Part shown: positions 41,427 through 50,573 of the stretch, piece by piece
Position numbering within the stretch: the first letter of the stretch is position 1
Layout of the letters: the number at the start of each line of letters is the position of its first letter
Assembly (NCBI RefSeq): GCF_000424445.1
Contig: NZ_AUJX01000009.1
Span: 42,611 to 106,610, forward strand
Length of the DNA: 64,000 nt
Direction: 5' to 3'
Source: Oribacterium sp. NK2B42
GTDB lineage: Bacteria > Bacillota > Clostridia > Lachnospirales > Lachnospiraceae
Program-made: the position numbers and the translations under genes
Notes under the pieces: generated by a model
The model's input: the letters and a program-made list of their open reading frames with translations, nothing else
The model's database searches: none
Told to the model about the DNA's origin: nothing

Positions 41427-42446
41427 ATGGGCAATGGATCAGAATCAAAAGAAACCAGTTCAAAAATTAACGAATCCAATTCAACCAGCCTGACCAAAAT
41501 TCCGCAGGTTACTGAAAATCAATGGAAGAAGCCGCTTAGGAAGGCGCTTGTTCTGGTGAATCAGAATGCGGGGACGGGGAATGCAAGAGACAAGGTGTTC
41601 CGGCTCATAAGTGAGCTTGTGAAGCTTGACTATGAGGTGATAACCTACCCCATCATTCCGGCCAAGAATATCACTTCCGAGAACATCATCAGGGAATATA
41701 AAAAAAAGGTGAAGCTTGTGGCCTGCATCGGCGGCGACGGGACGCTCAATCATGTGGTGAATGCCCTCATGGAGGCAACCGACAAGGGGAAAACCAGCAT
41801 TCCGGTGCTTTACATTCCAAGCGGCACCACCAATGACTATGCAAAGACTCTCGGTCTCAGCGGGGATGTGACAAAGATCATCCACGGAGTGAAGAAAAGC
41901 AGAGTTTACCGCCTGGACATAGGCTCCTTCGAGGATAAATACTTTAATTACGTTGCTGCCTTCGGGGCTTTTACCAATGTGAGTTATGCTACGCCTCAGG
42001 ATCAGAAAAATCTTCTCGGTTATCTTGCTTATCTCATCAATGGTGTAGCATCTGCTCCGGCTTCCCTTCAGTCACGCCATCATCTAAAGGTAATCCACGA
42101 CGGAGCCTCCGAGGAAGGGGACTATATCTTTGGAGCTGTTTCCAATGCAACCTCCGTGGGCGGCTTCAAAACTCCGGCTCTTGCCGATGCTTCCCTTAGC
42201 GACGGTCTTTTCGAGGTCATCCTCATCAAGGCACCGGATGCCCTTCCGGATATCGGCGAGATCCTCATGGCAGCCGGCGATGGTAATTTTGACAATCCTC
42301 ATATAAAGATCTTCCGTACCGGTGAAGTGACCTTCATATCAGACAGTGACATGGACTGGACCCTTGACGGGGAATACGGCGGCGCAAGGAAAGAAGTTAC
42401 TGTTTCGGTCATTCCGAAGGCCATCAGGATATATGCGGAGGATTGA
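41427..42446 (+). CDS. Diacylglycerol/lipid kinase family protein (YegS/BmrU-like)
   Basis: The 339 residues begin with a polar 30-residue tail, then the DAGK catalytic domain: LVLVNQNAGTGNARDKV and GGDGTLN (102-108), PSGTTNDYAKTLG, and the C-terminal domain with GGFKTPALADASLSDGLFEVI. It phosphorylates a lipid headgroup such as diacylglycerol or undecaprenol at the membrane. GAGGT precedes the ATG. It has its own promoter and terminator, one of only two plus-strand genes of normal length. Confidence 0.88.
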   Translation: MGNGSESKETSSKINESNSTSLTKIPQVTENQWKKPLRKALVLVNQNAGTGNARDKVFRLISELVKLDYEVITYPIIPAKNITSENIIREYKKKVKLVACIGGDGTLNHVVNALMEATDKGKTSIPVLYIPSGTTNDYAKTLGLSGDVTKIIHGVKKSRVYRLDIGSFEDKYFNYVAAFGAFTNVSYATPQDQKNLLGYLAYLINGVASAPASLQSRHHLKVIHDGASEEGDYIFGAVSNATSVGGFKTPALADASLSDGLFEVILIKAPDALPDIGEILMAAGDGNFDNPHIKIFRTGEVTFISDSDMDWTLDGEYGGARKEVTVSVIPKAIRIYAED

Positions 42447-42516
42447 CCACTAACTCCGGCCTGACTTCCCGTATGCCCTTCAGATCCCCGGAATCTTTTC
42501 AGAATATTGTAATCCG

Positions 42517-42546
42517 AAAGCAACGAAGCTCATGCTTCGTTGCTTT
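42517..42546 (+). terminator. Terminator of the lipid-kinase gene
   Basis: AAAGCAACGAAGC/GCTTCGTTGCTTT with a four-base loop, followed by TT, 70 bp after the stop. Confidence 0.8.
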
Positions 42547-42720
42547 TTGTTCTTCAAATCCTAAAATAACTCTAAAACCCTCTACAAAAACCTTAAGACT
42601 TTGAAAACTAAATTTCATCTTATTCCGGGGGCGAAAATGTTATATTTGGTCTGAAAAAAAGCGAAATATCATTAAGATAAAATTATGAAAAAAAGATCAG
42701 AGTTCAGCGAGGAAACTGTT

Positions 42721-43569
42721 ATGAGAAATCGAAAATTGTTTAACTTTATAAGAACCGGCATCGCTTGCATTTCGGTGAGTGCCGCCTGCACTCTCACCGG
42801 GCTTGCGGGGCACTGGATGGCGAATGAGACCGGCTACTGGTATGTTCATGACGACGGAACCTACCCTCAGAACGCCTGGGAATGGATAGACAATGACGGA
42901 GACGGGATATATTTGTGCTACGCCTTCGACGAAAGGGGATACCTCTACACCAATACAGTGACCCCGGACGGTTATGTGGTGGGACCTGACGGTTCCTGGT
43001 ACTCAGGAATTGTGCCCATGACAAGAGCATTTATCCATGGAGCCTCCATCGTTCCCACATCCATGGGCACCAATGTTAATACCGCTAATGATTCCTACGT
43101 TTATTCGGCGGATGGTATGCAGCTGATCACACAGAGGTATTCAACTCCGAAAAAGAAGGGGTCAGGCAGCTCTGATGATACCTCGACTTCTACGTCAACG
43201 AAATCATCAAAGAGCTCAAGTTCAAGCAATTCTAAATCATCGAAGTCAACTATAAGTACCGGTGTTTCATCATCGGAAATTGTTGCAACGATATATAAAA
43301 CAGCAAAATCCAACACAGGTTCAGGTTCGTCTGCTTCAGACGATGCCTCAGCAAATGCAGGCAGTTCGACATCAAGTACGTACTCTGAGCCTGATGTTAA
43401 TAACACCAGTAATGATTCCTTTGGTCCCGGCGGAAACATTCCTAAGAACTATTCATCCCAGACCGTTTCTCCTACAGCAGACACCAGGGAATATGCTCCC
43501 AAGAGCAACGTAATCGAGCGCGATGGATATGAGGATGAAGACCAGAGTGATGACGAGGAAGAGGAATGA
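42721..43569 (+). CDS. Secreted Ser-rich protein with wall-binding-like unit
   Basis: The ATG at 42721 follows GAGGAAA and opens a signal peptide (MRNRKLFNFIRTGIACISVS); 282 residues. The next 70 residues (GYWYVHDDGTYPQNAWEWIDNDGDGIYLCYAFDERG) closely match the unit in 37927-38658. The rest is low-complexity Ser/Thr/Lys (SKSSSSSNSKSSKST) and an acidic end (DEDQSDDEEEE), the form of a wall-spanning stalk. No enzymatic domain is seen. A paralogue of the protein on the other strand at 37927. Confidence 0.8.
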   Translation: MRNRKLFNFIRTGIACISVSAACTLTGLAGHWMANETGYWYVHDDGTYPQNAWEWIDNDGDGIYLCYAFDERGYLYTNTVTPDGYVVGPDGSWYSGIVPMTRAFIHGASIVPTSMGTNVNTANDSYVYSADGMQLITQRYSTPKKKGSGSSDDTSTSTSTKSSKSSSSSNSKSSKSTISTGVSSSEIVATIYKTAKSNTGSGSSASDDASANAGSSTSSTYSEPDVNNTSNDSFGPGGNIPKNYSSQTVSPTADTREYAPKSNVIERDGYEDEDQSDDEEEE

Positions 43570-43653
43570 TCAGAAACGAAGGAACAGCATCAACAAAATA
43601 TTCTTAATTTCGTAATGGAGTTTGACTTACACAAAATATCAATCACAAAAGAA

Positions 43654-43697
43654 ATCCACCGTAGACGGTTCTCCTGTGGGAACCATCTACGGTGGAT
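43654..43697. repeat. CCACCG palindrome (family member)
   Basis: Arms 43654-43670 and 43681-43697 pair over 17 positions with one C/A mismatch at the same place as in the copy at 36800. It lies between two convergent genes and may terminate either. The rest of 43570-43825 shows nothing. Confidence 0.65.
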
Positions 43698-43825
43698 TAT
43701 TTTACAGTTTTATCGTTGTAATACCAAGCAGGCATGTCCGTTGAAGGTGCCGGAAACTCAAAATACGTTATACTAAGTAACTCAGAGCCTGCTGAGCTAT
43801 TACGGCTTGATCCCCCTTGCGAAAA

Positions 43826-44491
43826 TCAGTCAAAGAGCAGGATTCCTGCGACCTGCTTTTTTAGGCCTTTCAGCTTTTGAAGCTGGGTGCTGAGATTCTT
43901 CTTGGAGGTATTTCGGTCAGCAGCGAGGAGTGTGTACTTTACATCGCGGATGGCATTGATGGCTGCGGCGTCTGTAATGATGTCACCTGCTGCCTTTACG
44001 GTTTCGTCACCGTTTATAGTATTTACAGACCTTGCGATGTTGCTGAGGGCGTCGGGATCGATCCTTCCGATAAGGGAAATCTCCTTTATATCCTCATCCT
44101 TGAAGGCTGCCACAAATGTTTTTATATTGGCAGCGGCTACTTCGTAGAACTTATCTTTATCCGGAAGTGCATCCCCGTAAGATAGCTTGTAAAGCATGCT
44201 GTCGATAGCATTGGCGCGAAGTTCTGAATTGCCTGCTCCAGCGGTACCGGCAAACTTGGGTCCGGCGATAGCATTGGACTTGCCAAGGGACTTATAGTCG
44301 CCGAAGATGCGGAGACCGAAGAGATAAGTGATCTCACCGGCATTAGTGATCTTATCTTCAACGATTGCCTTAAATACGATAAAGCCTGCGGCTAAGAAGA
44401 AACCCAGGATCAGGCCAATGATCCCGAACTTTACACCTGACTTAAGAGCCTGGGATCTTGTGATGCCGTTTCCGCCACTACTGCCGCTCAC
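43826..44491 (-). CDS. Wzz/CpsC-like polysaccharide co-polymerase, C-terminal remnant
   Basis: The frame opens at GTG 44491 without a ribosome site. It encodes 221 residues: a short polar stretch, one membrane helix (KFGIIGLILGFFLAAGFIVFKAIV) and a cytoplasmic tail beginning ITNAGEITYLFGLRIFGDY, the arrangement that follows the second helix of chain-length regulators. The open frame extends 26 codons further upstream (VSANQIAAFYNSY..) to a TAA at about 44573, but no first helix or periplasmic domain is present. It seems to have lost its 5' half; the 53-bp repeat array begins exactly where the frame ends. Confidence 0.6.
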   Translation of the reverse strand: MSGSSGGNGITRSQALKSGVKFGIIGLILGFFLAAGFIVFKAIVEDKITNAGEITYLFGLRIFGDYKSLGKSNAIAGPKFAGTAGAGNSELRANAIDSMLYKLSYGDALPDKDKFYEVAAANIKTFVAAFKDEDIKEISLIGRIDPDALSNIARSVNTINGDETVKAAGDIITDAAAINAIRDVKYTLLAADRNTSKKNLSTQLQKLKGLKKQVAGILLFD

Positions 44492-44568
44492 CTTATTATC
44501 GGCAAGAGCTGTGTAACTGTTGTAGAAAGCTGCGATCTGATTAGCAGAAACGATTATTGCCTTTTGAT

Positions 44569-44919
44569 TGACTTAATCTCTTTATGGCATCATCTGAGTC
44601 ATGTGATGATCTGTGTGTGAATGACTTAAGTTCTGGTTTCCGTTATCTGAGTCATACATAGGACTAAGCCTGAATGACTCAAATTTGGGTTTCCGTTATC
44701 TGAGTCAACATTTTTTGAATTCCTGTCTGACCGCAATTTAAAATAATCCTAAATGGGTCAAACATGTAGTTGTGAATCATTGACTTAAACATAGTTTTTA
44801 CGTTAATGAGTCAGTCGAGTCCTTTTTCTGATATGACCTAAAATTGCATTATGGGACATTAGGTCAAACATGAGTACTTATCATGTTGACTGCAAATACA
44901 GAAAACAGCAAAGAAGTCA
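44569..44919. repeat. Seven-unit array, exact 53-bp period, of 33-bp TGAC...GTCA dyads
   Basis: Units start at 44569, 44622, 44675, 44728, 44781, 44834 and 44887. Each is exactly 33 bp, begins TGAC and ends GTCA, and is followed by 20 bp unlike the other spacers. The fifth base pair is T/A in five units and C/G in two (44728, 44834): both arms change together. Unit 44834 pairs over 8 bp (TGACCTAA/TTAGGTCA), 44675 over 7. Interiors differ, except that the second and third units share TTCCGTTATC. It fits tandem operator sites on one helix face (53 bp is five turns) or a row of hairpins. Confidence 0.85.
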
Positions 44920-44990
44920 ACCAGCGGTACCGAATTGTCCTAAAAACCTAATTAACTTTGTTCTTCATTAAACAAGGGTCGGCTGAACTG

Positions 44991-46376
44991 TTACGACTGA
45001 TCCTCATCCTTGCTGCTTTCCAGTGCTGTGATCTGGTCTTCGGAAATGCCTTCCGAGCTTTCGGGGATAAAGACGATCTTCAGGGTGTAGAAAATGATCC
45101 TGAGGTCAAAAAGCACTGACCTCTGGGAGATGTAGAGCAGATCCAGCTTCAGTTTATCCAGAGGAGTGGTGTTGTACTTGCCGTAAACCTGGGCGTATCC
45201 GGTGAGGCCTGCCTTAACCTTGAGCCTTAGGCTGAATTCCGGGATTTCTTTCTCGTACTGCTCTGCTATCTCAGGGCGTTCGGGTCTCGGACCGACTACG
45301 GACATATCGTTCTTCAGGATGTTGAAGAGCTGAGGGAGTTCGTCGATCCGGAGTTTTCTGATAACCTTTCCCACAGGGGTGATTCTGTCGTCGTTTTTAC
45401 TGGCGAGACGGGCGACGCCATTTTCAGAATCCACCTTCATGCTTCTGAACTTATAAATGTCAAAAACTCTGCCATCCTTAGTGAGGCGCTTCTGGCTGTA
45501 AAGGACCGGACCTCCGTCATGGGTTTTTATGAGAATGCTCGTGATGATGAGGATGGGGGACAGAAGCATTATCCCGAGGAGGGCTATGATGACATCGGCG
45601 GTGCGCTTGACTCCGGCATAGTACCAGGCCTCCGGCATTTTCCTGTTCCTGAGATACGGGGTATCGAAGGTGTGGGATACCTCGTGGCTAAGTTTCAGTA
45701 GGTCAGACATATCCATGGACATATGCATATCTTTATGATGAGCATCACAGAAGATCGTCACTTTTTTTTCCAATTCCCCGGAAACATCGCAAAGGTAAAT
45801 GTCTTTGCATTTTCTCAGTGTCCTGAAAATGATCTCCGGATCCGTCGTGTCCTCAAAGGTTCCCAGGATCTGGTAACGGTATTTTTTCTCCTTCATCTTT
45901 TTCAGTAGTCTGTGATAGTCCTGTGAACCGTAAACGATCATTATCTTTCGCGGTTCATCGAATCTTGCATAGAGACGGTTACAGACAAAGGTCACAAGAC
46001 CTATAGTTGAAAACTGAAGCACGAAGCCGAGAAGGAAGAATCTCAGGCTTATGCGGCTGAAGTTGTGGAACCAGAAGAAGGTAGCCACGAAAAGGCAGAA
46101 GTCACCGATGCTGAAGGAAAGCATTTGTGAAAAAGCCAGCTCCTGGAGTCGGTAAAGGCCGATCTTGTGAGCGTCGTACATCTTTGCGAAGAAGAGATAT
46201 ACCACAGAAAACATGATTCCGACCAAGGTAAGGGTTCTGTAGCCGAAGAATCCCTCCACCCAACCGGGGGCAACGTTCCAATACCATATCAGCGCCGCTG
46301 TAACGAATGCTATAACCAGACTTATGAGGGTATAGACCTCTTTTATTATGTTTTTGAATCGTTCTTTTTTCGTCAT
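44991..46376 (-). CDS. Polyprenyl-phosphate sugar phosphotransferase (CpsE/WbaP-like)
   Basis: The 461 residues show four to five N-terminal membrane helices, a Rossmann-like CoA-binding-type middle (KIMIVYGSQDYHRLLKKMKE) and the C-terminal transferase domain: KRTADVIIALLGIMLLSPI, RLTKDGRVFDIYKFRSM, DELPQLFNILKNDMSVVGPRPE, and GLTGYAQVYGKYNTTP. It loads the first sugar-1-phosphate onto undecaprenyl phosphate, starting a capsule or exopolysaccharide unit. The downstream neighbour is the Wzz-like remnant, so this was probably a polysaccharide locus that has lost parts. Confidence 0.9.
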   Translation of the reverse strand: MTKKERFKNIIKEVYTLISLVIAFVTAALIWYWNVAPGWVEGFFGYRTLTLVGIMFSVVYLFFAKMYDAHKIGLYRLQELAFSQMLSFSIGDFCLFVATFFWFHNFSRISLRFFLLGFVLQFSTIGLVTFVCNRLYARFDEPRKIMIVYGSQDYHRLLKKMKEKKYRYQILGTFEDTTDPEIIFRTLRKCKDIYLCDVSGELEKKVTIFCDAHHKDMHMSMDMSDLLKLSHEVSHTFDTPYLRNRKMPEAWYYAGVKRTADVIIALLGIMLLSPILIITSILIKTHDGGPVLYSQKRLTKDGRVFDIYKFRSMKVDSENGVARLASKNDDRITPVGKVIRKLRIDELPQLFNILKNDMSVVGPRPERPEIAEQYEKEIPEFSLRLKVKAGLTGYAQVYGKYNTTPLDKLKLDLLYISQRSVLFDLRIIFYTLKIVFIPESSEGISEDQITALESSKDEDQS

Positions 46377-46642
46377 ATTACCCTTCGTCCAGTCCTTGGT
46401 TTTGTTAGCGCCATATGTAACTTATTCCGGTTTCAGAAACGGTATATCATATTTGGAAACCATATACAGCGGCTTATATCTTTTATCACGTTAGTATACA
46501 GCCTCTTTTTGACTTATGCAAATCTATAGGAGAGAATCCTTACCGATTCCTTTTAACAGTCGTAACAGTTAAACCGGATGCCCGCCGGCTCGACCCAGCC
46601 TGTGCCACGGCTAAACTGTTACTAACCATCAAAGATGTGCAG

Positions 46643-46670
46643 AAAAAAGGCAGGTGCCGCTGCACCTGCC
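46643..46670 (-). terminator. Terminator after the rubredoxin gene
   Basis: GGCAGGTGC/GCACCTGCC with a four-base loop followed by T6 on the minus strand. It ends the oxygen-defence unit. The remainder of 46377-46683 holds two copies of an AACTGTTAC-containing motif and no gene. Confidence 0.85.
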
Positions 46671-46683
46671 TCAGAAACTCTTC

Positions 46684-46839
46684 TTACTGTGGTGAGAACT
46701 GATCCTTACCCACACCACATAAAGGACAAACATAGTCCTCAGGAACGTCTTCCCACTTTGTTCCTGCTGCTACTCCGTTATCAGGGTCTCCGTTCTCTTC
46801 ATCATAGATAAAACCGCAAACATTACAAACGTACATCAT
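46684..46839 (-). CDS. Rubredoxin
   Basis: A 51-residue protein with two CxxCG knuckles (CNVCG and CPLCG) that hold one Fe, and [28 protein letters not shown] between them, the classic rubredoxin sequence. It carries single electrons, here probably to superoxide reductase and rubrerythrin, whose genes lie just upstream. GGGAGG precedes ATG ATG; I use the first. Confidence 0.93.
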   Translation of the reverse strand: MMYVCNVCGFIYDEENGDPDNGVAAGTKWEDVPEDYVCPLCGVGKDQFSPQ

Positions 46840-46859
46840 ATCTTAACCTCCCGGATTCA

Positions 46860-47198
46860 TCAAACAGTTGCCTTCCACAAACCGTGGAGATTGCAGTACT
46901 CATAGGCTGCAACAACCTTCTCGTTTACCTCGAAAACAGCTTCCGGCTTCATGCCCGGCTTCAGATAATGGATCTGGAAGCCACACTCTGTTTCAAGAAG
47001 AACCCATCCGATAAAATGCTCCGGCAGCATGGGGTGCTCAACTGATCCAACACATACTGTAACAGTATTGCCATCCTGACTGATGACAGGAACATGCTTT
47101 TCGTTGGCTGCATCAGTTGTATTGGCAACCAGCTCTTCACCTACCGATAAGCTCTTGTCTGAAATCACGACCTGATCTTCGAGTTTGTAAAATTTCAT
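46860..47198 (-). CDS. Superoxide reductase (desulfoferrodoxin/neelaredoxin type)
   Basis: The 112 residues carry the Fe(His)4Cys site: His in EKHVPVI, His in VEHPMLPEHFIGW (two), and Cys and His in CNLHGLWK. The N-terminal desulforedoxin cysteines of class I enzymes are missing, so it is of the one-iron class. It reduces superoxide to peroxide without making oxygen, using rubredoxin. It is flanked by the rubredoxin and rubrerythrin genes. Confidence 0.92.
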   Translation of the reverse strand: MKFYKLEDQVVISDKSLSVGEELVANTTDAANEKHVPVISQDGNTVTVCVGSVEHPMLPEHFIGWVLLETECGFQIHYLKPGMKPEAVFEVNEKVVAAYEYCNLHGLWKATV

Positions 47199-47223
47199 TT
47201 CTCTGTACCTCCTTGCGATAATA

Positions 47224-47787
47224 TTAATAATTCTCGGGCTTCAGCTGGAAATAATCTCTCGGGTGATTGCATACGGGGCAGACCTCCGGAGCTTCTTTTC
47301 CGATGACGATGTGTCCGCAGTTACTGCACTGCCATACGCAGTCGCCGTCACGGGAGAATACAAGCTTATCTTCAACGTTCTTAAGAAGCTTTCTGTACCT
47401 CTCTTCATGTTCCTTTTCAATGGCAGCGACGCCCTCAAAAAGCTCAGCTATTTCATCAAAGCCCTCTTCTCTTGCTTTCTTTGCGAATGAAGGATACATT
47501 TCCTTCCACTCGTAGCCCTCACCATCTGCTGCTTCCTTCAGGCAGTCAACAGTGCTTCCGATGCCGGTCAATATCTTGTACCAGATTTCAGCATGCTCCT
47601 TCTCATTGGCTGCTGTCTCTGCGAAAATATTGGAAATCTGGACAAAGCCCTCCTTCTTTGCTTTTGAGGCGAAGAAGGTATACTTGTTTCTTGCCTCCGA
47701 TTCTCCGGCGAAAGCAGCCTGAAGGTTCTTTTCAGTCTCTGTGCCCTTCAGGTCCTCTGCTCTGCATCTCCATTTGTTATCTGCCAT
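47224..47787 (-). CDS. rbr: Rubrerythrin
   Basis: The ATG at 47787 follows AAGGAG (the longer frame from 47814 lacks a site); 187 residues. A ferritin-like di-iron domain with [10 protein letters not shown] and EKEHEERY is followed by a rubredoxin domain (CSNCGH..CPVCNHP). It reduces hydrogen peroxide, completing removal of superoxide by the next gene. 25 bp separate the two genes. Confidence 0.94.
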   Translation of the reverse strand: MADNKWRCRAEDLKGTETEKNLQAAFAGESEARNKYTFFASKAKKEGFVQISNIFAETAANEKEHAEIWYKILTGIGSTVDCLKEAADGEGYEWKEMYPSFAKKAREEGFDEIAELFEGVAAIEKEHEERYRKLLKNVEDKLVFSRDGDCVWQCSNCGHIVIGKEAPEVCPVCNHPRDYFQLKPENY

Positions 47788-47856
47788 GGTGCAATCTCCT
47801 TTCTGTATATACACGCAACAAAATATTTATATAGGTACAGTATATCATATGTAGCT

Positions 47857-48942
47857 TCAACCATAAAACTCTTTATACCACTCTGCGAACTTCCTAAGCC
47901 CTTTCCTGATGCCAATGGCCGGCCTGAAGCCATAGTCTCTTTCCAAGGCTTCACTGTCCGCATAAGTCACAGGCACATCCCCGGGCTGCATGGGTACAAG
48001 CTCCTTGTGGGCTTCAAAATCATAATCAGCCGGCAGGACTCCCGCACGGATCAGCTCCTCCTGAAGCACGGTGATATAATCAAGAAGATTCTCCGGAGTG
48101 CCGCCTCCGATGTTGTAAACCGCATAGGGCGAAACAGGCAGTCCATCCTCGCCAACTGCCTTCTCAGGCGCTCCCTGCATTACCCTCAGAACTCCCTCAA
48201 CGATGTCATCAATATAGGTAAAATCACGTTTACAATTACCGAAGTTGAAGATCTTTATATTCTTCCCGGCACGAAGATTGTCAGTGGCACTGAAATAGAA
48301 CATATCCGTTCTTCCCGCAGGACCGTAAACCGTAAAAAACCTGAGCCCAGTCGAAGGAATATTGTAAAGCTTGCTATAAGAATGAGCCAGAAGCTCGTTG
48401 CTCTTTTTTGTAGCCGCATACAGAGAAACCGGGTTATCCACCTTGTCATCCGTACTGAAAGGAACCTTTTTGTTTCCGCCATATACGGAAGAGCTTGATG
48501 CATATACCAGATGCTCAACTCCGGCCTCACCGCCATCATAGGAATGACGGCAGGCCTCCAGGATATTGTAAAATCCAATGATATTACTGTTAATATAGGT
48601 GTCCGGATGATCAATGGAGTACCTGACGCCTGCCTGAGCCGCAAGGTTTACAACAACAGAGGGTTTATATTCTGTAAATACATCTGACACCGCCTTGCTG
48701 TCCGAAAGATCCGCCTTGACAAAAACCCACGTGTTTCCGGTTTCATCCGCAGCCTTCCCAACCTCCTTAAGCCGCCACTCCTTAAGTTCAACCGGATTAT
48801 AATCTGTTATACAGTCAAAACCCACTACTGTAACATCAGCAAAATCCCTTAGAACCCTGATGGCAAGATTCGAACCTATAAAACCGGCCGCCCCGGTGAT
48901 AAGTATTGTTTTTCCGTTTAAATCTATCTTTTCCTTAGTCAT
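47857..48942 (-). CDS. NAD-dependent epimerase, UDP-glucuronate 4-epimerase type
   Basis: The 361 residues are an extended SDR: GAAGFIGS (about 17-24), NLAAQAGVRYSIDHPDTYINSNI, SSSSVYG and the catalytic YxxxK in YAATKKS. The region GPAGRTDMFYF is typical of UDP-glucuronate 4-epimerases. It would make UDP-galacturonate from the product of the UDP-glucose dehydrogenase encoded 12 bp upstream, for surface polysaccharide. Confidence 0.87.
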   Translation of the reverse strand: MTKEKIDLNGKTILITGAAGFIGSNLAIRVLRDFADVTVVGFDCITDYNPVELKEWRLKEVGKAADETGNTWVFVKADLSDSKAVSDVFTEYKPSVVVNLAAQAGVRYSIDHPDTYINSNIIGFYNILEACRHSYDGGEAGVEHLVYASSSSVYGGNKKVPFSTDDKVDNPVSLYAATKKSNELLAHSYSKLYNIPSTGLRFFTVYGPAGRTDMFYFSATDNLRAGKNIKIFNFGNCKRDFTYIDDIVEGVLRVMQGAPEKAVGEDGLPVSPYAVYNIGGGTPENLLDYITVLQEELIRAGVLPADYDFEAHKELVPMQPGDVPVTYADSEALERDYGFRPAIGIRKGLRKFAEWYKEFYG

Positions 48943-48954
48943 AATCTGTCACCG

Positions 48955-50433
48955 TCAATCCCTTCCAAAAAGATCCCTTGTATAGACCTTATCCTTCACG
49001 TCATCAAGGCACTCATTATATCTGTTTGCAATGATGGCGCCGCTTCTCTTTTTAAACTCCGAAAGGTCATTTACAACCTCAGAGCCGAAAAAGGTCGTTC
49101 CATCCGGAAGTGTAGGCTCAAATACTATTACCTTTGCACCCTTTGCCTTGATCCTTTTCATGATACCCTGAATAGATGACTGCCTGAAGTTGTCGGAATT
49201 GGATTTCATGGTGAGGCGGTAAACCCCCACAACTACCTCATGCTCCTTATCAGGGTCAAACCCCTCGGAGTTTCCATAAGCTCCCGCGATATCGAGCACT
49301 CGGTCGGCAATGAAGTCCTTACGGGTCCTGTTGGACTCCACGATGGCCTCGATCAGATTCTCCGGAACATCCTTATAGTTTGCAAGAAGCTGCTTTGTAT
49401 CCTTCGGCAGGCAATATCCGCCATAGCCAAAGGAAGGATTGTTGTAATGCGTACCGATCCTTGGATCCAGGCTTACACCATCGATGATGTCCTTTGTATT
49501 AAGTCCCTTTGATTCCGCATAGGTATCAAGCTCATTAAAATAGGAAACACGAAGCGCAAGATAAGTATTGGCAAAAAGCTTTACAGCCTCAGCTTCCGTG
49601 AGACCCATGAAGAGGGTGCTTATGCCCTTCTTGATGGCACCCTCCTGAAGAAGTGCCGCAAAAGTATGGGCTGCCTCAACCAGTCGTTCATTACCCTTGT
49701 CAGTTCCGACGATGATCCTGGAAGGATACAGATTGTCATAAAGAGCTTTTGACTCACGAAGGAATTCCGGGCTGAAGATAATGTTTTCGGTGTTATATTT
49801 TTTTCTTACCGACTCGGTGTAGCCAACCGGAATGGTGGATTTGATGACCATGATGGCATCGGGATTCACCTTGAGCACCAGTTCTATCACCGCTTCAACA
49901 GCGCTTGTATCAAAGAAATTCTTCTTTGCATCATAGTTTGTAGGCGCCGCAATGATAACAAAATCCGCATCCCTGTAAGCTGCCTCTCCGTCAAGAGTCG
50001 CCGTAAGGTCAAGCTTCTTTTCCGCCAGATACTTCTCTATATATTCATCCCGGATCGGGGATTTCCTGTTATTGATAAGCTCTACCTTCTCAGGGATGAT
50101 ATCTACCGCAGTAACACGGTTATGCTGTGCCAGCAGTGTGGCAATGGAAAGCCCCACATAGCCTGTACCCGCCACCGCGATATTCATAGGAGATCTCGCC
50201 TCTAAGTTCATGGAACCATCATGATCCAGAAAAACCTCCGTAGGGTCAAAGCCCAGGACAGACCCCATCTTTTCAAGCTGCTGTATGGAGGGTACATACT
50301 CCATGGACTCAATATGGCTTAACATGGCGCGATTAATGCCTGTTGCGTCCGCAAGCTGCTGCTGTGTCATTTTCTTCTCTTTACGCCCGGAGTTCACAAG
50401 CTCCGCAAGCTTTTCCTGTGATAATGTCTTCAT
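48955..50433 (-). CDS. HTH-UDP-glucose 6-dehydrogenase fusion
   Basis: The ATG at 50433 lies 8 bases after GGAGAG. Of 492 residues, the first 70 form an XRE HTH ([35 protein letters not shown]). A complete nucleotide-sugar dehydrogenase follows: [17 protein letters not shown] (Rossmann), [27 protein letters not shown] with the catalytic Cys, and [14 protein letters not shown]. It oxidises UDP-glucose to UDP-glucuronate, which the next gene epimerises. The HTH is unusual for this enzyme. Two identical palindromes upstream (50454-50470, 50584-50600) make direct autoregulation plausible. Confidence 0.9.
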   Translation of the reverse strand: MKTLSQEKLAELVNSGRKEKKMTQQQLADATGINRAMLSHIESMEYVPSIQQLEKMGSVLGFDPTEVFLDHDGSMNLEARSPMNIAVAGTGYVGLSIATLLAQHNRVTAVDIIPEKVELINNRKSPIRDEYIEKYLAEKKLDLTATLDGEAAYRDADFVIIAAPTNYDAKKNFFDTSAVEAVIELVLKVNPDAIMVIKSTIPVGYTESVRKKYNTENIIFSPEFLRESKALYDNLYPSRIIVGTDKGNERLVEAAHTFAALLQEGAIKKGISTLFMGLTEAEAVKLFANTYLALRVSYFNELDTYAESKGLNTKDIIDGVSLDPRIGTHYNNPSFGYGGYCLPKDTKQLLANYKDVPENLIEAIVESNRTRKDFIADRVLDIAGAYGNSEGFDPDKEHEVVVGVYRLTMKSNSDNFRQSSIQGIMKRIKAKGAKVIVFEPTLPDGTTFFGSEVVNDLSEFKKRSGAIIANRYNECLDDVKDKVYTRDLFGRD

Positions 50434-50453
50434 ACTGTACACTCTCCTTATTG

Positions 50454-50470
50454 TGTTATTTAAAATAACA
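50454..50470. promoter_or_regulatory. Operator 1 of the HTH-dehydrogenase gene
   Basis: TGTTATT-N3-AATAACA, a perfect 7-bp dyad, 20 bp before the start codon and just upstream of the ribosome site, downstream of the predicted -10. A bound dimer would block elongation or translation of its own gene. Confidence 0.55.
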
Positions 50471-50497
50471 AAAACAGTTTTCTATAAAAGTAAAGTC

Positions 50498-50526
50498 AGT
50501 ATAAGACATCGCCAAAAGTTTTGCAA
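50498..50526 (-). promoter_or_regulatory. Promoter of the dehydrogenase-epimerase operon
   Basis: TTGCAA (50521-50526) and TATACT (50498-50503) on the minus strand, 17 bp apart. It is flanked by the two identical TGTTATT-N3-AATAACA sites. Confidence 0.5.
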
Positions 50527-50573
50527 TATATTTTACATTTTTATGCGTGTAATCACCCTGAACAACGAAAGTC

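Noticed and set aside
44569..44919. CRISPR array
   Set aside because: The period and spacers suggest one at first sight, but only 4-8 bases at each end of the units are conserved, there is no constant repeat, and no cas gene is present.
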